A DNA stretch of 64,000 bases from Mycobacterium sp. E787. GTDB lineage: Bacteria > Actinomycetota > Actinomycetes > Mycobacteriales > Mycobacteriaceae. The notes below the pieces were generated by a model. It searched no databases, had not been told where the DNA came from, and worked only from the letters and a program-made list of their open reading frames with translations. Each line of letters starts with the position of its first letter. The stretch's first letter is position 1. The stretch covers positions 105,099 to 169,098 of the forward strand of contig NZ_LZKL01000037.1 of NCBI RefSeq assembly GCF_001668725.1. Reading direction: 5' to 3'. The position numbers and the translations under genes are program-made. Below, piece by piece: positions 40,154-48,815 of the stretch.

Positions 40154-40768
40154 CTACTCGAATTTCGCTTGCTCGGCCGGGGTCACATACGGCGCCGCCG
40201 CCGCGAACAGCATGTTGACGCAGTAGTCGATGAACTGCTTGCGGCTGGCCCCGAGCTGGCCGTTGAGGTAGGCGGTGAACAGGCTCGTCAGGCCGCCGAC
40301 CAGGCTGGTGGCGATCATTTTCTGCAGCACCGAATCGCCGATCCGGGACAGCTTGCGCTGCAGCAGATCGATGAAGTTGGGCATCCACTCCGCGCCGGAC
40401 TGGGTCAATATCGGCTCCACCGCGGGCGCCAGCAGCAGCACCCGACCGCGCACGGGGTCGTCGACCATCAGCTCGACGAATTGTTCGACGGCCTCGCGCG
40501 GCGTCTTCGCCGAGGTGAGGGTGTTCATCGCTTTCGTGCAGACATCGTCGTAGACGGCGCGCACGAATTCGTCACGGTCGGAGAAGCTTTCGTAGAAGTA
40601 GCGTTCGGTGAGCGCGGCCTTGCGGCACACCGCACGCACGGTCAGCGCGGGACCGCGATCGCTGCCGAGCAACTGCACGCCGGCGGTGATGAGATTGTCG
40701 CGACGGAGGGCGTGTCGGCTCTCTAGGGGGACGCCGGTCCAACGGCCCCGTCGTTGACCGGTCTGCAC
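40154..40768 (-). CDS. TetR family regulator (Rv0825c type)
   Basis: A 204-residue TetR regulator. The HTH at about 20-65 ends in the recognition stretch KAALTERYFYESFSDRDEFV; the rest is helical. The GTG at 40768 (VQTGQRRGRW) follows AGGAG by 4 bases; the frame is open to a TTG at 40807, but that TTG is inside a 20-bp palindrome that looks like its operator. It is divergent from a DUF2236 gene, so it likely represses itself and that gene. Confidence 0.87.
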   Translation of the reverse strand: MQTGQRRGRWTGVPLESRHALRRDNLITAGVQLLGSDRGPALTVRAVCRKAALTERYFYESFSDRDEFVRAVYDDVCTKAMNTLTSAKTPREAVEQFVELMVDDPVRGRVLLLAPAVEPILTQSGAEWMPNFIDLLQRKLSRIGDSVLQKMIATSLVGGLTSLFTAYLNGQLGASRKQFIDYCVNMLFAAAAPYVTPAEQAKFE

Positions 40769-40787
40769 ATCGCTCCTAAGCTTTAAA

Positions 40788-40807
40788 TTGACAACACGTG
40801 TAGTCAA
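40788..40807. promoter_or_regulatory. 20-bp palindromic operator between TetR and DUF2236 genes
   Basis: TTGACAACACGTGTAGTCAA is almost a perfect inverted repeat; only bases 6 and 15 do not pair. It is centred in the divergent promoter region, 19 bases from the TetR start and 28 bases from the DUF2236 start. Confidence 0.7.
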
Positions 40808-40835
40808 ACTTGTCGAAACTTACAGGAATCCAATA

Positions 40836-41846
40836 GTGACCCAACATACGTCCGCACCCCGCTCGCTGACCAGCGGCTCCGACGGCCTGGCCGACGGCTG
40901 CCCGGTGTCGCCGCTGGGCTACGAGGCTCCGCCGGTACCGCTCGGCCCCGAATCCCTGACTTGGCGCTACTTCGGGGACTGGCGCGGCATGTTGCAAGGT
41001 CCGTGGGCGGGGTCCATGCAGAACATGCATCCGCAACTGGGTGCGGCGGTCATCGACCACTCCACCTTCTTCCGGGAGCGGTGGCCCCGTCTGCTGCGCT
41101 CGCTGTACCCGATCGGCGGCGTCGTGTTCGACGGCGAGCGCGCCCCGGTCACCGGCGCCGAGGTGCGCGAGTACCACACCGACATCAAGGGCGTCGACGA
41201 ACAGGGCCGGCGCTACCACGCGCTGAATCCCGACGTCTTCTACTGGGCCCACGCCACCTTCTTCGTCGGCACCATCCATGTGGCCGAGCGGTTTTGCGGG
41301 GGTCTGACCGAGGCGCAGCGGCGCCGGCTCTTCGACGAGCACGTCGAGTGGTATCGCATGTACGGCATGAGCATGCGACCGGTGCCGGCGTCCTGGGAGG
41401 ACTTCAAGGTGTACTGGGACCACATGTGCCGCAACGTCTTAGAGGACAACTGGGCTGCCCGCGCGGTCCTCGACCTGACCGAGCTGCCCAAACCGCCTTT
41501 CGCCCAATGGCTTCCGGACCCGCTGTGGGCCGCCCAGCGCAGGCTGCTGGCCCCCTTCTTTGTGTGGCTCACCGTCGGTCTCTACGATCCGCCGGTGCGC
41601 GACCTGATGGGTTACACGTGGTCGCGTCGCGACGAGTGGCTGCACCGGCGTTTCGGCGACCTCGTCCGTGGCGTCTTCGCTTGCGTGCCAAGGCGATACC
41701 GTAAACATCCCCGAGCACGCGCCGGTTGGGACCGCGTCGCCGGCCGGATCCCGTCGGACGCACCGCTGGTGCAAACGCCTGCGCGCAACCTGCCGCCGCT
41801 GGACGAGCGCGACAATCCGAAACACTATTGCCCGCAGGTGCGCTGA
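40836..41846 (+). CDS. DUF2236 / MpaB-type oxygenase-like protein (Rv0826)
   Basis: A 336-residue protein, counterpart of Rv0826. DUF2236 domains are heme-dependent, as in latex-clearing protein and mycophenolic-acid MpaB. Conserved pieces are ALNPDVFYWAHATFFVGTIH and a basic C-terminal segment RRYRKHPRARAG. Its likely role is oxidation of a hydrophobic substrate. The GTG at 40836 has AGGA upstream; an upstream TTG lies within the operator. The TetR gene is divergent and probably represses it. Confidence 0.86.
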   Translation: MTQHTSAPRSLTSGSDGLADGCPVSPLGYEAPPVPLGPESLTWRYFGDWRGMLQGPWAGSMQNMHPQLGAAVIDHSTFFRERWPRLLRSLYPIGGVVFDGERAPVTGAEVREYHTDIKGVDEQGRRYHALNPDVFYWAHATFFVGTIHVAERFCGGLTEAQRRRLFDEHVEWYRMYGMSMRPVPASWEDFKVYWDHMCRNVLEDNWAARAVLDLTELPKPPFAQWLPDPLWAAQRRLLAPFFVWLTVGLYDPPVRDLMGYTWSRRDEWLHRRFGDLVRGVFACVPRRYRKHPRARAGWDRVAGRIPSDAPLVQTPARNLPPLDERDNPKHYCPQVR

Positions 41847-41862
41847 GGCCGCGCGGAGCACC

Positions 41863-42066
41863 CTAACCGTGGGCGTGATTGTGCGCGCCCTCGAGGTCGG
41901 ACTGGTGCACGTGCTGGTGCGTGTGCTCGGTTCCGTCGTCATGGGCATGCGGGTGCTCGTGCCTGAGATGGTCGTGCTGGTGGGTGGTGTGCGCGTGTGA
42001 GTGGGCCCTGTCGCCGTGGTGGTGTTCGTGCGCGTGTGGTGCCGCATAGCTGTGCTGATCGGTCAT
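41863..42066 (-). CDS. Histidine-rich mini-protein next to KmtR
   Basis: This 67-residue protein has 23 histidines (34 percent), mostly as His-x-His or HHH, with few hydrophobic residues. It resembles the His-rich nickel/cobalt-storage peptides such as Hpn, though not by homology I can show. It follows the metal sensor kmtR on the same strand, 42 bases downstream. So a role in buffering nickel, cobalt or zinc is likely, and metal-dependent control by KmtR would fit. The ATG at 42066 is preceded by GGCGACACG; low-complexity sequence means codon bias is a weak guide. Confidence 0.7.
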   Translation of the reverse strand: MTDQHSYAAPHAHEHHHGDRAHSHAHTTHQHDHLRHEHPHAHDDGTEHTHQHVHQSDLEGAHNHAHG

Positions 42067-42107
42067 CGTGTCGCCTTTCGACGTGAAATGTGTTGTGCTC
42101 CAAGTGA

Positions 42108-42518
42108 TCAGGCTTGACCGCGACGGGATCGCGCGCCCCTGCCCGACCCCGACCCGGCGGCCATCCTCAAATCGCTCTCGCCGCGGTGATGACGGGGAAC
42201 CCCGGGGCCGGCGTGCTCGGCGTTGCAGACCGCGTCGATGACCAGCTGCCGGACGTGGTCGTTCTCCAGGCTGTAGAAGATGCTGGTTCCGTCCCGGCGC
42301 GTGCGCACCAGTCGTGCCATCCGCAGCTTTGCCAGGTGCTGGGAAACCGACGGCGCAGGCTTTCCCACGTGCTCGGCGAGTTCGTTGACCGACATCTCGC
42401 GATGCCTCAGCGACCAGAGCACTTGCACGCGGGTGGCGTCGGCCAGCATCCGGAAAACCTCGACGACGAGACCTGCCTGGTCGTCGGGCAAGCGGCTTTC
42501 GCCATTATCTGCATGCAT
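42108..42518 (-). CDS. kmtR: ArsR-family nickel/cobalt sensor KmtR
   Basis: A 136-residue ArsR/SmtB repressor matching Rv0827c. The winged HTH contains MSVNELAEHVGKPAPSVSQH and the recognition helix LAKLRMARLVRTRRDG. His/Glu ligands for Ni/Co lie in the C-terminal part, around NAEHAGPGVPRHHRGE, as in KmtR. The ATG at 42518 is six bases after a -10 box, so the mRNA may be leaderless. Derepression by Ni or Co would turn on itself and the downstream His-rich gene. Confidence 0.9.
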   Translation of the reverse strand: MHADNGESRLPDDQAGLVVEVFRMLADATRVQVLWSLRHREMSVNELAEHVGKPAPSVSQHLAKLRMARLVRTRRDGTSIFYSLENDHVRQLVIDAVCNAEHAGPGVPRHHRGESDLRMAAGSGSGRGARSRRGQA

Positions 42519-42524
42519 ACGCAA

Positions 42525-42530
42525 ATAGTA
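42525..42530 (-). promoter_or_regulatory. -10 element for leaderless kmtR
   Basis: Read on the minus strand the hexamer is TACTAT, ending six bases before the ATG at 42518. The nearby TATGCATGCAGATA is a partial inverted repeat overlapping the start and could be the operator. Confidence 0.5.
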
Positions 42531-42554
42531 GCCCTGCGCGGCGATGCCGCTGAG

Positions 42555-43055
42555 TCAACCCGGGGGTACGACGGTCGATGCGCGCCGACCGCCGTTGCGT
42601 TCGTTCCACAGCCGGTACACCTTTACGGCCGCCTGGTGGGGCTCGTAGCGCATCGGGAGACGACGGCGGTCCCAGGGCTTGGCGAATTCGTCGTAGAACG
42701 TGGAAACCTCAAAGTACTTGCGGTCATCGAGGTAGTACTGCTCGGAGGACTCCCGGGTGGTGAGGAAGACGACTTCCCTGGGAGAGCAGTAGTACAGCGA
42801 GCCCAGGCACATCGGGCACGGGTGGGCCAGCACGTAGATGGTGCTGTCGACCAGGTGCTCGGTGCCCAGTTTCCGGCACGCCTCGCGGATGGCCAGGATT
42901 TCCGCATGTGCCGTCGGATCGTTCGTCTGGGCCACCTGGTTGGCGCTCTCGGCGAGGACGTCGCCGTCCCTGACGATCACCGTCGCGAACGGGCGACCGC
43001 CCGCGGCGACGTTTTGGCGGGCCAATTCGATCGTGCGCTGGGCGAAGTCGGTCAC
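42555..43055 (-). CDS. Nucleoside/guanine deaminase-family protein
   Basis: A 166-residue zinc deaminase of the CMP/dCMP type, counterpart of Rv0828c. HAE (TAHAEILAI) supplies a zinc ligand and the catalytic Glu; PCPMC supplies the two Cys ligands. TTRESSEQYYLDDRKY near 103-118 is typical of the guanine deaminase/tRNA-adenosine-deaminase-like group. It likely deaminates a purine or pyrimidine base or nucleoside. Start at 43055. Confidence 0.88.
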   Translation of the reverse strand: MTDFAQRTIELARQNVAAGGRPFATVIVRDGDVLAESANQVAQTNDPTAHAEILAIREACRKLGTEHLVDSTIYVLAHPCPMCLGSLYYCSPREVVFLTTRESSEQYYLDDRKYFEVSTFYDEFAKPWDRRRLPMRYEPHQAAVKVYRLWNERNGGRRASTVVPPG

Positions 43056-43143
43056 AACTCGGAGGGTAGCGCCGCGGGTCGGCAGCTCGCGCTGTGCTAG
43101 TAACTAGACAGTCTATATTTTCGGCTCGGGATGAGGGACCACC

Positions 43144-44052
43144 ATGGCGCGCACCGATCGTGATCGTTGGGATTTGGCGACCAGTGTCGGAGCGACGGCC
43201 ACCATGGTCGCCGCGCAGCGGGCGCTGTCCAGCGAGGAAAAGTTGATCGAGGATCCCTACGCGGCCCCGTTGGTGCGTGCGGTGGGCATCGACGTCTACG
43301 TCCGGTTGGTGAACGGCCAGATTCCGGTCGGCGGCGAATCCGAGTTCGACCCGCGCCGGATGGCGCGCGGGATGGCTTGCCGCACCAGGTTTTACGACCG
43401 GTTCTTTCTCGACGCGGCACGCGGTGGCGTCAGCCAGGTGGTCATCCTCGCGTCGGGACTTGACGCGCGCGCGTACCGCCTGCCATGGCCCGCGGGCACC
43501 GTCGTCTACGAGGTCGACATGCCGGAGGTGATCGAGTTCAAGACGGAGACGCTGCGCGACCTGGGCGCGGAGCCGACCGCCGAGCGGCGCACCGTCGCCA
43601 TCGACCTGCGCGACGACTGGGCCGCCGCCCTGCAGCAGGCGGGCTTCGATGCGGACGCGCCGGCGGCGTGGAGTGCCGAGGGCCTATTGGTCTATCTGCC
43701 CGACGAAGCCCAGGACGCCCTGTTCGACCACATCACCGCGCTGAGCGCCCCGGGCAGCCGCCTGGCCTTCGAATTCGTCCCCGACACCGCGGTTTTCGCC
43801 GACGAGCGCTGGCGCGCACACCATGACCGGATGAGCGAACTCGGGTTCGAGATCGACTTGAACGACCTCGTCTATCACGGCCGGCGCAGCCACATCCTCG
43901 ACTATCTGAACAAGCGGGGCTGGCGGACGTCGTCGCAAACCGTCAAGGAGTTGCACGCAGCCAACGGCTTCCTCTATCCCGACGACGACATCGCCCAAGC
44001 CTTCGCCGACGTGACCTACAGCAGCGCTGTGTTCGCCGGGCTTACCGGCTGA
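43144..44052 (+). CDS. SAM-dependent methyltransferase (TIGR00027 / Rv0830 family)
   Basis: A 302-residue methyltransferase of the mycobacterial TIGR00027 family. The N-terminal [20 protein letters not shown] is the family start; SAM-binding is around [18 protein letters not shown], and [19 protein letters not shown] follows. Mycobacteria carry many such paralogs with unknown substrates. The start ATG at 43144 has GGGACC nearby. Ends 11 bases inside the convergent gene's 3' region. Confidence 0.9.
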   Translation: MARTDRDRWDLATSVGATATMVAAQRALSSEEKLIEDPYAAPLVRAVGIDVYVRLVNGQIPVGGESEFDPRRMARGMACRTRFYDRFFLDAARGGVSQVVILASGLDARAYRLPWPAGTVVYEVDMPEVIEFKTETLRDLGAEPTAERRTVAIDLRDDWAAALQQAGFDADAPAAWSAEGLLVYLPDEAQDALFDHITALSAPGSRLAFEFVPDTAVFADERWRAHHDRMSELGFEIDLNDLVYHGRRSHILDYLNKRGWRTSSQTVKELHAANGFLYPDDDIAQAFADVTYSSAVFAGLTG

Positions 44053-44851
44053 GCAGGTCGTCCTTCAGGCGGTTGGTGAGCATCTCCTGAAACACGGTGC
44101 GGGCCGGGTCGTAGAGGTCCTGGAAAGTCGCCAGCACCGCGTTCCGGTCGTATTCGGGGATGGATCCGAGGGGAGTCCAGAAGCTGTCGATGTCCATCAG
44201 GAAGAACGGTCCCTGTGCGGCCGGCATCGTCCGGCGCAGGTGGTAGCTGGCGTCCAGCGCCTGGCCCACGCCCGGGCCGTAGCGCACGATCATCGACTTG
44301 CCGGGGTTCGCCTCGCGGTAGACCGCGGCGCCCTGCCATTCGGTCAGGGTCAGGCCGGCGGGGGCGATGCGTTGCGGGCCGAGCAACGGCTCGGCGATCC
44401 AGTTGGCCCATTCGATACGGCCGTCCACGCCCTGGGGCACCCGGATCTCGAGGACGTAGCGCAGGCCGAGGCGCTCCACCCCGACGATGGGCGAAAACTG
44501 CGAGCGGGCGTCGATGACCCGCATCACCAAGTCGACCAGCGACTCGAAGTTGGTGTACGCGGTGGTCTCGACGACCACCGCCTGTGTCTTCATCGAGGCG
44601 GCAACGGTGTTATCCCGGTTGACGTAACGGACGAAGCGCTCGGCGGTCGGTTGCGGACTCCCGCCGGCGCCCATCGCCCACGCCACGTCCTGAGCCTGGC
44701 GTTCGATGGGCAGCAGGTCCGCGAGCAGGCGTCTGAGCTCGCTGGCCGAGGCATCGGTCAGGGAATCCGTTGCCGGGTGACGGATTTCCATGGTTACCAG
44801 GGCTACGGGCGCGTTGGGGTAGGCCGCATCGACACTCACAGTCCGAAGCAT
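44042..44851 (-). CDS. TIGR04255 family protein (Rv0831c type)
   Basis: A 269-residue protein, counterpart of Rv0831c. It shares the blocks [40 protein letters not shown] and ILVTEWQ-like ([20 protein letters not shown]). TIGR04255 proteins have no known activity. Overlaps the methyltransferase stop by 11 bases, converging. ATG at 44851 gives [19 protein letters not shown]. It is followed by the tRNA block. Confidence 0.85.
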   Translation of the reverse strand: MLRTVSVDAAYPNAPVALVTMEIRHPATDSLTDASASELRRLLADLLPIERQAQDVAWAMGAGGSPQPTAERFVRYVNRDNTVAASMKTQAVVVETTAYTNFESLVDLVMRVIDARSQFSPIVGVERLGLRYVLEIRVPQGVDGRIEWANWIAEPLLGPQRIAPAGLTLTEWQGAAVYREANPGKSMIVRYGPGVGQALDASYHLRRTMPAAQGPFFLMDIDSFWTPLGSIPEYDRNAVLATFQDLYDPARTVFQEMLTNRLKDDLLSR

Positions 44852-45002
44852 AAGCCAAGCCGTTCCGTGGCCGAACGAGGGCCACACCGTGCGATGGCCG
44901 GCGCGCGTAACGCACCGGGTCGGGCAGGGCGACTCCGGCCGACGGTGCGGCCGTGCCGACGCCGTTTCGGGAGGTAACGTCCATTTTCAGGGCCATCTTC
45001 GG

Positions 45003-45075
45003 TGCCCCCACTAGGACTCGAACCTAGGACCTGCGGATTAAAAGTCCGTAGCTCTACCAACTGAGCTATAGGGGC
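45003..45075 (-). tRNA. tRNA-Lys (TTT)
   Basis: The minus strand reads as a full cloverleaf with acceptor GCCCCTA/TGGGGGC, D-arm AGTTGGTA and TTCGAGTCC T-loop. Anticodon TTT in CTTTTAA. No CCA is encoded. It is oriented opposite to the next three tRNAs. Confidence 0.96.
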
Positions 45076-45210
45076 GCGAAGGTTCAGGATACTGCGTTCG
45101 GAACACCGCCCGACCGGCGCTCGTTTGAGGATTGGGCCTGCGGTGACCTAAGCTGACGTGGCTCCCAACGGTAACTGCGTTGCGAGTGCCCCCGAAGTGA
45201 TTCGGTTCTG

Positions 45211-45283
45211 GCCCCCATCGTCTAGTGGCCTAGGACGCCGCCCTTTCACGGCGGTAGCACGGGTTCGAATCCCGTTGGGGGTA
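45211..45283 (+). tRNA. tRNA-Glu (TTC)
   Basis: Acceptor GCCCCCA pairs with TGGGGGT; anticodon TTC in CTTTCAC; TTCGAATCC in the T-arm. First of three tRNAs on the plus strand. Confidence 0.97.
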
Positions 45284-45314
45284 CGCGCGACGCAATGACG
45301 CGGAGCGATAGCGA

Positions 45315-45388
45315 GGCCCTGTGGCGCAGTTGGTTAGCGCGCCGCCCTGTCACGGCGGAGGTCGCGGGTTCGAGTCCCGTCAGGGTCG
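45315..45388 (+). tRNA. tRNA-Asp (GTC)
   Basis: Acceptor GGCCCTG pairs with CAGGGTC; anticodon GTC in CTGTCAC. It follows tRNA-Glu by 31 bases. Confidence 0.97.
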
Positions 45389-45416
45389 CCAGCACGGCGA
45401 GGCAGTCATGCCTTCC

Positions 45417-45493
45417 GGCCAGGTAGCTCAGTCGGTACGAGCGTCCGCCTGAAAAGCGGAAGGTCGGCGGTTCGATCCCGCCCCTGGCCACCA
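45417..45493 (+). tRNA. tRNA-Phe (GAA), CCA encoded
   Basis: Acceptor GGCCAGG pairs with CCTGGCC; anticodon GAA in CTGAAAA; the 3' CCA is encoded. It ends 9 bases before the convergent PE-PPE gene. Confidence 0.96.
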
Positions 45494-45502
45494 CCAGAAC
45501 GA

Positions 45503-47197
45503 TCAGAAACTCCCGTACGGCGCGCCCGTCAGGATCGAATAACCCGCCTCCCCGAGGACCGCGACTTCCAAACCGCCCAGCATCGGGAGCAATCCGACGT
45601 CGGCGGCGACGGGGTAGCCGAACGCGTTGATCAGCCCGCCGAGGGGCTGGCCGTTGACCATCTGGGTGATCCCGTTGAGGAACAGGTTGACGTCGTACGA
45701 CGGCAGGGAGACCAGGGCGGCCGTCGTGATATCTGCCGTCGGTAGCAGCGTCGAGTAGGCGGTCGAGAACGCCGTCGTCCCGGTGCCGACGATCTGGGTG
45801 TTGGCCGCCTCCAAGCCCATGAGGAGGTCTGTCACCGTGGGAGGCCCCGCGGGCAGCGCCAGTGTCCCCGGCCCCGACGTCAGTGACGTCAGCGCCCCGG
45901 TTACGCCCTGCAGCGACGGCAACTGCGGGGGTCCCTCGGCGGAGAAGTCGGCGATCGCGGCGCCGATTCCCTGGTGCATCCCGCTGACCAGCGCGGGCCC
46001 CAGGGCGGTGGTGTCGCTGAGCGGCGGCAGGAATCCGAACGGGGTCGTCACGTTGGCCGGCCCGGTGGACCAGCCGAAGTCCGGGTTGCCGTAGCCCCAG
46101 TTGACCAGGGGCGTCAAAACCGGTTGCACCAAATCCGCGATCGGGTTCCCGATGTACGGGATGAACCGCACCGGATCCAACAGCGGCAGGTTCGGGTTGG
46201 GAATCATGTAGAAGGTGGTCTGGGTGGCACCCTGCGTCGGCAATGTGACCGCCGAATTGATCTGGCTGGAACTGAGGGTGTCGTAGCTCGTGTGCACAGT
46301 CACCATGCCCGCGAGCGCATTCAAGTCGGAGAAGACGTCGATCGGGTATTGCGGGAAGTCGGCCCAGCCGTCGTACTCGATTGTGTAGACCTTGGTCAGG
46401 AAGTCGTTGGTCGGCATCGGGCCGAGGGTCGAAAAGCCCAGCGTCGGCAGGCTCAGACCAGGAAAGCGCGCGTCCCAGCCGCCGTTGGGGTTCATCGAAT
46501 TGCCAAGCAGCACAAAGTTTATCGGTAGATTGCTGGGCGTGCCGGCGGGGTCCAGAAACTGCATTTCCAGCGCGGCGATGTTGGCGCCCTGCGAGTAGCC
46601 CAATACGTTGATGGTATTTCCGGCCGTAAGTTGCTGTTGTATTGCGTTGTTCAGGGCCGTGACGCCGCGGGCTATCGAAATGTTCTGCATCAGGTCCTTG
46701 ATGCCGCTGTCCGGATATTCTCCCGCCGGCATGAACAGGGCTTGGACGAGGCCCACGGGGAAATTGGGGGCGACATACTTGCTGACGACGTTGGTCACGA
46801 AGTCCGGCGGAGGGAACGGCATTCCGCTGCCGCCCAGGACGAAGGTGACGGGCGGGTCCGCCGCGCTCTGCAGGGCCGCGGTCGTGGAACCGCCGTTCGC
46901 GGCGAGCGCGGCCACGCCGGCGGCCTCGGTGTTGGCGTAGGCGTTGCCGGCCGCCGCCAGCGCTTGGGCGAATTCGCCGTGCAGCGCCGCCGCCCGCCCG
47001 ATCAGCGCCCGGCACTGTTGGCCGTATGCGCTGAACAGATTGGCGACCGCGGCGGATATCTCGTCGGCGGCGGCCGCCGCCACACCGGTCGTCCTGCCCG
47101 CCGCGGCCGCACCGGCCTCGTCGATCGCCGATCCGATCGCGGCCACATCCGCGGCCGCGGTCACCATCACCCGGGGCTGCGCTAGCACGTACTGCAT
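45503..47197 (-). CDS. PE domain protein with C-terminal PE-PPE (alpha/beta hydrolase) domain
   Basis: A 564-residue protein. The PE domain (about 1-95) is Ala-rich and ends with a type VII secretion motif, NAYANTEAA (YxxxE). The PE-PPE domain from about 115 is a serine hydrolase: the nucleophile is in GYSQGANIA. Many PE-PPE proteins are exported by ESX-5 and act as esterases or lipases at the cell surface. In M. tuberculosis a PE_PGRS gene occupies the slot after the tRNAs, so this locus varies between species. No PPE partner gene is adjacent. Confidence 0.92.
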   Translation of the reverse strand: MQYVLAQPRVMVTAAADVAAIGSAIDEAGAAAAGRTTGVAAAAADEISAAVANLFSAYGQQCRALIGRAAALHGEFAQALAAAGNAYANTEAAGVAALAANGGSTTAALQSAADPPVTFVLGGSGMPFPPPDFVTNVVSKYVAPNFPVGLVQALFMPAGEYPDSGIKDLMQNISIARGVTALNNAIQQQLTAGNTINVLGYSQGANIAALEMQFLDPAGTPSNLPINFVLLGNSMNPNGGWDARFPGLSLPTLGFSTLGPMPTNDFLTKVYTIEYDGWADFPQYPIDVFSDLNALAGMVTVHTSYDTLSSSQINSAVTLPTQGATQTTFYMIPNPNLPLLDPVRFIPYIGNPIADLVQPVLTPLVNWGYGNPDFGWSTGPANVTTPFGFLPPLSDTTALGPALVSGMHQGIGAAIADFSAEGPPQLPSLQGVTGALTSLTSGPGTLALPAGPPTVTDLLMGLEAANTQIVGTGTTAFSTAYSTLLPTADITTAALVSLPSYDVNLFLNGITQMVNGQPLGGLINAFGYPVAADVGLLPMLGGLEVAVLGEAGYSILTGAPYGSF

Positions 47198-47291
47198 CCG
47201 GTCTCCCCCTCACGACGAGCATCCCCACCTGCTCCCGGCCAGCATAATGCGATCTACCGGGGGTGGGCGGCCCCTTCGGCCGAACGCTCCT

Positions 47292-47744
47292 TCAGGCGAG
47301 ACGTTCGTCGGGCATATCCTCGGCCACAATCCCTTTCACCTGCTGGTAGTAGATGATCCTCCCGCCACCGGCCCAGTCGCCCTCGGGGATCTCATGGATC
47401 AGCGTCCACACGTGAAACGCGCGGGAGCCCTGCGGCTCGATTCCCGCCGCGCCGCACACCGCGTCCTGCACGTCGGCGACGAGCCGTTCTTTGCGGTGCC
47501 GGTCGAGCGCTCCCTGGAAGACCGTCAGGTCGACCCTGAACCGCGGCGCGCCCGGGCCGCGGCCACCCACCGAGAGCTCGCCCGCCTCGATCGGATGCAG
47601 GTACACCCACGTGTTGTCACGCAAAAACGTTGTGTCCGGGGCGCGTTCGGCGCGCAGGAGCACGGTCACCAACTCGTCGGCCAGCCGGCTCAACACTTCT
47701 TCGGCCAGCGAGCCGCGCACGAACGTCAAGTCAATCATCGGCAT
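47292..47744 (-). CDS. Tautomerase-family protein with N-terminal proline
   Basis: A 150-residue protein. Starting at 47744 the mature protein would begin with Pro2 (MPMIDLTFVRGSLAEE), the catalytic base of 4-oxalocrotonate tautomerases and MIF. A GAGGG ribosome site precedes this ATG; the earlier ATG at 47792 would bury the Pro. A second subdomain repeats the beta-alpha-beta unit (RFRVDLTVFQGALD), so it is a fused double-length member. Substrate unknown. Confidence 0.82.
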   Translation of the reverse strand: MPMIDLTFVRGSLAEEVLSRLADELVTVLLRAERAPDTTFLRDNTWVYLHPIEAGELSVGGRGPGAPRFRVDLTVFQGALDRHRKERLVADVQDAVCGAAGIEPQGSRAFHVWTLIHEIPEGDWAGGGRIIYYQQVKGIVAEDMPDERLA

Positions 47745-48061
47745 GGCAAAACCCTCGTTCCGGAATTGCAGCGACATATTGGGATCGCCCACATCGACCG
47801 CGGCGGAACCGAATTGATCGCGTGGTGCACGACGTCCACTCCGAGACCGGCATCGTGGTCGCTCCTTCGGGCCGCCGGCCAGTGGCTAGTCGATCGGCTA
47901 CTCGGACGATAGATGACGCCTCGCGGTCCATCAATGGCGTCGTCACCGCTCCACAAAGTGGTAGCGCCGGTGATACCGCTTTACGGAACAAGTCATAGAA
48001 ACTGTTGCCGTGGCTGGTGTGGCTCGTGTGATCCCACCCGGCGCACCGCGACAATGATCGA
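47745..48061. other. Intergenic region, no gene seen
   Basis: Between the tautomerase start and the dipeptidase start 317 bases hold only short shadow ORFs. No RNA gene, operator or repeat is evident. It must carry the promoters of both divergent genes. Confidence 0.5.
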
Positions 48062-48754
48062 ATGCGTCGCCTCCGGCTGTTGTCTCCGCTCCTGCTCACC
48101 GGAGCGCTCGTCGGCGCCGCCACCGCGCAGGCCGGTCCCGACGTGCCGCCGGTCAGCGACGCGGCGCGCGCGGCAGGATTCGTCGACGTCCGCACCGTAG
48201 TCCCCGACGCCGTCATCAACCTGCGCTACGCGACGACCAACAACTTCACCCACACGCAGCTGTATCCCTCCGACGCCCGATGCCTGGTCCATCAGTCGAT
48301 GGCTCCCGGGCTGGCGACGGCCGCGACGGCGCTGCGGCCCCAGGGCCACGTGCTGGTCTTCTGGGACTGCTACCGGCCGCACGACGTGCAGGTCGCGTTG
48401 TTCAACGCGGTTCCGAATCCCGCCTGGGTGGCCCGGCCCGGCCCGTATGCGCACAGTCACGAGTCCGGGCGCTCGGTGGACGTGACGTTCACCAGCGTGC
48501 AGGAGCAGTGCTCGGCGGAGCGGCAAGTCGACGGGCTGTGCCTGGCCGACATGGGCACCGACTTCGACGATTTCTCCTCGCGCGCAACGGCATACGCGAC
48601 GCAGGGCGTCGGCGTCGACGCGCAGGCGAACCGCGCACGGCTGCGGGACGCCATGAAGTACGGCGGGCTGTCGCCGTATTCGGGGGAGTGGTGGCATTTC
48701 GACGGCCCGGGTGCGGGCGTCGACCGACCGATCCTCAACGTCCCGGTGGACTAG
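48062..48754 (+). CDS. Secreted VanX-type D-Ala-D-Ala dipeptidase
   Basis: A 230-residue exported protein of family M15D. A signal peptide covers about residues 1-24 (LLSPLLLTGALVGAATAQAG). Zinc ligands are SHESGRSVD (His and Asp) and EWWHF (His, with Glu as base). VanX enzymes hydrolyse D-Ala-D-Ala; secreted relatives trim peptidoglycan precursors or fragments. Arg in DCYRPHD is the usual substrate-binding residue. Confidence 0.9.
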   Translation: MRRLRLLSPLLLTGALVGAATAQAGPDVPPVSDAARAAGFVDVRTVVPDAVINLRYATTNNFTHTQLYPSDARCLVHQSMAPGLATAATALRPQGHVLVFWDCYRPHDVQVALFNAVPNPAWVARPGPYAHSHESGRSVDVTFTSVQEQCSAERQVDGLCLADMGTDFDDFSSRATAYATQGVGVDAQANRARLRDAMKYGGLSPYSGEWWHFDGPGAGVDRPILNVPVD

Positions 48755-48815
48755 CTGTTCTCATATTTCGAGACAGCGGTTTCATATCATGAGTCAGCCG
48801 GTTAAGCTTCGGGTC

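Noticed and set aside
44836..45060. A 74-residue ORF overlapping tRNA-Lys
   Set aside because: It translates the tRNA sequence itself (VELRTFNPQVLGSSPSGGT is a well-known tRNA artefact).
45246..47228. A 660-residue minus-strand frame over the tRNAs and PE-PPE gene
   Set aside because: It runs through three tRNA genes in another frame to the PE-PPE gene and has no family features.
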